Shown in pieces: positions 6,579-8,481 of a stretch of 8,481 nt of DNA. Every line of letters starts with the position of its first letter. Position 1 is the stretch's first letter. A program made the translations under genes and the position numbers. The stretch is from CAZAGT01 sp964484515 (GTDB lineage Bacteria > Desulfobacterota > DSM-4660 > Desulfatiglandales > HGW-15), in assembly GCA_964484515.1 (NCBI GenBank), contig CAZAGT010000217.1, forward strand, positions 1 through 8,481, in the 5' to 3' direction. The notes beneath the pieces were generated by a model, which saw only the letters and a program-made list of their open reading frames with translations, was not told the origin of the DNA and did no database searches.

Positions 6579-7008
6579 CACGATCCATAGAGCGTAGAGC
6601 GGGACGCCCTTAAGACTTTCACTTTCAAAAAATTGACAAATGCGAATCCGTAGCAAGATTAGCAAGACTAGAATTTTGCCGTCGATTTTACTATCGACCC
6701 GGGGATTGATGATCTTAATCCATTTGCATCAAAGGCGGTTTACATATTCGAGATAGAGGTAGATCCTATTATCTTAAGGGGTAAACAGCAATAAGGGTTA
6801 AGACCAGGATCTTTTTCGCTATTGGGCAACCCGAGAATTTGCAGATTCCCTTCCAGAATCAGCGATTCGTTTAGGGATGAATGCTTGCGAGGTTGGATGT
6901 TCGACGAAGAGGGGAGAAATCATTGCCCTCGAGAACCAATATCAGTTAATTGAATAGTTTTCTTAAAATTTTAAGGGCGTCCCCCTGGCGTGTTGGAGAG
7001 ATTTTTCG
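6579..7008. other. Non-coding region bounded by an inverted repeat, possible third MITE-like element (6601-6983)
   Basis: GGGACGCCCTTAA at 6601-6613 is the exact reverse complement of 6971-6983. Weak, A/T-rich similarity continues inwards, and the right end includes the perfect palindrome CTTAAAATTTTAAG (6962-6975). If these are ends, the unit is 383 bases, non-coding, with no obvious target duplication. No gene is apparent in the region. A TTGACA near 6633 has no good -10 partner and is about 370 bases from the next gene. The sequence from 6984 on holds the ribosome site of that gene. Confidence 0.45.
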
Positions 7009-8184
7009 ATGAGGATAAAAGACGTTAAAGTGACTCTTCTTTCTTACCAGGTCCCGGAGGAGAATCAACATCGGACTGATTTGGGCTGGGTTGTGAAGCA
7101 TGATACCACGATCATAGAGATCGTCACCGATGAAGGGCTGTGCGGCTACGGCACTGGAGTCGGTGAGCCCGAGGTCATCCGTGCCATCGTCGCTAAGCAA
7201 CTTAAGCCGCTCCTGGTTGACGAAGATCCGACACAGATAGAATGGCTGTGGCAGAAAATGTACAGCGGATCGCGCGCGCACTTAAGTATAGAGCGCGGTA
7301 CAACTCTGCCGATCCTAGCGCGCCGAGGGCTCACTTTGTGTGCCATAGCGGCGGTCGACATTGCACTGTGGGACCTCTGGGGTAAAGTACTTAAGCAGCC
7401 TGTTTGCCGGTTGCTGGGGCAATCTCGCAGCTCCATCAGGGCTTACGCCAGCGGAGGCTGGGCGCCTGGAGATGAGACGGAGCAGGAGATGGCTGAGTAC
7501 GTAGCGCTGGGGTTCAAAGCCGTCAAGATGAGGGCCGAGGGACGGGACGGGTTCTCGATCGCGAAATCCCTGCGCCGTATTCGGGCAGCTCGTCGGGGAA
7601 TTGGACCGGCTGTCGAGTTGATGGTGGACGCCCACGGGTCTCTGGATGTGGCCACGGCGACACAGCTTGCCCGCGGGATGGAAGAGCACGCTGTCACATG
7701 GTTCGAAGAGCCGGTATCGCCCGACGATCACGACGGGCTTGCCGAGGTGAGGGCCGCGGGTGGTGTTCCGGTGGCGGCCGGTGAAAACGAGTACACCCGG
7801 TTCGATTTCCTTAGTCTGCTCACGAAACGGGCGGTCGACGTGATCCAGCCAGACCTGGGCATTGCTGGCGGCTTTACCGAGGTCCGGCGTATCGCGGCCC
7901 TCGCGTCCTCTTTCGGCGTTCGACTGGCACCGCACAACTGGGGTTCGGGGTTATTGTTCGCAGCAAGTTCGCACATGGCGTTGTCCGCACCTAACTGCCA
8001 CTTTCTTGAGGTGAGCCAGGCGACCAATCCGCTACTGTACGAGCTTTTTGAGGAACCTTTCGAAATCCGCGACGGACAAGTTTACATGCCAGATCGACCA
8101 GGGCTCGGATACACCCTGCGAAAGGATCTAGAGAAGCGCTTTCCCTACGTGTCCGGGCCGATCCATCTCAAGGACCGTGGTTAG
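7009..8184 (+). CDS. Mandelate racemase/muconate lactonizing enzyme family protein (enolase superfamily)
   Basis: 391 residues from ATG 7009, 8 bases after GGAGAG (6995-7000), to TAG 8182-8184. The capping domain (about 1-140) starts MRIKDVKVTLL and has LCGYGTG at 44-50 and ALWDLWGKVLKQPVCRLLG at 119-137. Barrel residues are complete for the mandelate racemase type: K173 in VKMR, D207 (VDAHG), E233 (WFEEP), E259 (AAGEN) as Mg2+ ligands, D282 (QPDLG) paired with H309 (APHNWGSG), and E334 (FLEV). The usual K-x-K on strand two reads K-M-R, so the second Lys is Arg. Such enzymes abstract a proton alpha to a carboxylate and then racemise or dehydrate; sugar acids or hydroxy acids are the common substrates, and nothing here picks one. 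It is clearly divergent from the homologue at 3206-4417, so the two are not a recent duplication. No operon partner is in the window; MITE family A lies about 250 bases downstream. Confidence 0.92.
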   Translation: MRIKDVKVTLLSYQVPEENQHRTDLGWVVKHDTTIIEIVTDEGLCGYGTGVGEPEVIRAIVAKQLKPLLVDEDPTQIEWLWQKMYSGSRAHLSIERGTTLPILARRGLTLCAIAAVDIALWDLWGKVLKQPVCRLLGQSRSSIRAYASGGWAPGDETEQEMAEYVALGFKAVKMRAEGRDGFSIAKSLRRIRAARRGIGPAVELMVDAHGSLDVATATQLARGMEEHAVTWFEEPVSPDDHDGLAEVRAAGGVPVAAGENEYTRFDFLSLLTKRAVDVIQPDLGIAGGFTEVRRIAALASSFGVRLAPHNWGSGLLFAASSHMALSAPNCHFLEVSQATNPLLYELFEEPFEIRDGQVYMPDRPGLGYTLRKDLEKRFPYVSGPIHLKDRG

Positions 8185-8430
8185 ATCGTAGCGGGGTAAT
8201 GCGGAAACATGACAATTCGGCGGCCACAGGCGCCCGGTTCTTTATTATGACTTTCAAGTGCTCAGCAATTTTAAGAAGCCTAGCAGTTGGCGATATATCC
8301 CTTGCATTGCGCATTTGACCCCAGGAGGGGGAGCTTTCGAAATAGCGGAAATCCGTCGATCAGAAATATTGGTCATCGTATTTCAAGCAGCAGCTACTCG
8401 ACCGCAGAATGTGCCTTGGCTTTGACTATA
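8185..8430. other. Intergenic region without recognisable genes
   Basis: Following the third enolase-type gene I see no strong terminator hairpin with a T-run, and only a chance plus-strand ORF from 8287 into the repeat. The stretch ends at the TA that precedes the second family A element. Confidence 0.5.
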
Positions 8431-8481
8431 CCCTACTGTTGCATAAACAACACGTCGAAAGGTGTGGAAAGACAAAAATAA
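8431..8481. mobile_element. MITE-like element family A, second copy (cut by window end)
   Basis: The 51 bases to the window end match 4420-4470 at 48 positions, starting at the same CCCTACTGTTGCATAA terminus and again preceded by TA (8429-8430). Similarity stops exactly at this terminus on the left side, confirming it as an element end. Same orientation as the copy at 4420. Its right end lies beyond the window. Confidence 0.8.

Noticed and set aside
7315..7935. Minus-strand 206-codon ORF
   Set aside because: Antisense to the third enolase gene; the long open frame follows from the codon bias of the real gene.
4418..8481. Composite transposon formed by the two family A copies
   Set aside because: Neither copy encodes a transposase in the visible part, the orientation is direct, and the right copy is incomplete; independent insertions explain the data.
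1..8481. CRISPR array, tRNA, rRNA, toxin-antitoxin pair or phage defence island
   Set aside because: No regular spaced repeats, no cloverleaf or rRNA signature, and no paired small genes or defence domains were recognised.

Overview
The window looks like a draft or metagenomic scaffold from a free-living Gram-negative-type bacterium. Deltaproteobacteria, Desulfobacterota or Tectomicrobia-like lineages are a guess from gene style only: there is no rRNA or other taxonomic marker apart from a partial mfd. Shine-Dalgarno sites and ATG starts fit the standard bacterial code. No phage genes, tRNA, rRNA, CRISPR array or transposase gene was found.

Layout: (1) 1-404, minus strand: the N-terminus of transcription-repair coupling factor Mfd, running off the left edge. 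(2) 405-788: a spacer with a possible decayed fragment of a DNA-alkylation-repair-type gene and a G-quadruplex-forming G-tract. (3) 789-1914, minus: an enolase-superfamily enzyme of the o-succinylbenzoate synthase / N-acylamino acid racemase / dipeptide epimerase type. A 10-N scaffold gap splits it, but the 9-base sequence on both sides of the gap is the same; collapsing it restores one intact 368-residue frame. (4) 1915-2531: mostly non-coding, with one doubtful small ORF. (5) 2532-3187, plus: a decayed gene for the periplasmic solute-binding protein of an oligopeptide-type ABC transporter, with a signal peptide and several frame breaks. (6) 3206-4417, plus: a second enolase-superfamily protein (mandelate racemase-like) with two acidic active-site positions replaced. 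(7) 4418-5285: a repeat island with a 256-bp TA-flanked MITE-like element, a 70-bp repeat shared with the 3' part of the dead transporter gene, and a 318-bp element with perfect 23-bp terminal inverted repeats. (8) 5286-6578, plus: a soluble Ser/Thr protein kinase fused to a C-terminal cyclic-nucleotide-binding domain. (9) 6579-7008: non-coding, bounded by a 13-bp inverted repeat. (10) 7009-8184, plus: a third enolase-superfamily enzyme (mandelate racemase-like) with a complete metal site. (11) 8185-8481: non-coding, ending in a second copy of the first MITE.

Taken together, the region looks like an accessory catabolic neighbourhood. Three divergent enolase-superfamily enzymes, probably acting on sugar acids, hydroxy acids or amino-acid derivatives, and the ruins of an uptake system sit beside a housekeeping repair gene, with small non-autonomous mobile repeats between them. 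The kinase may be a cyclic-nucleotide-responsive regulator, but nothing in the sequence links it to the enzymes beyond position. I do not see a defence system or another clearly new multi-gene system. The most notable items are the kinase-cNMP fusion with altered kinase motifs, the enolase homologue lacking canonical acidic residues, and the repeat families.
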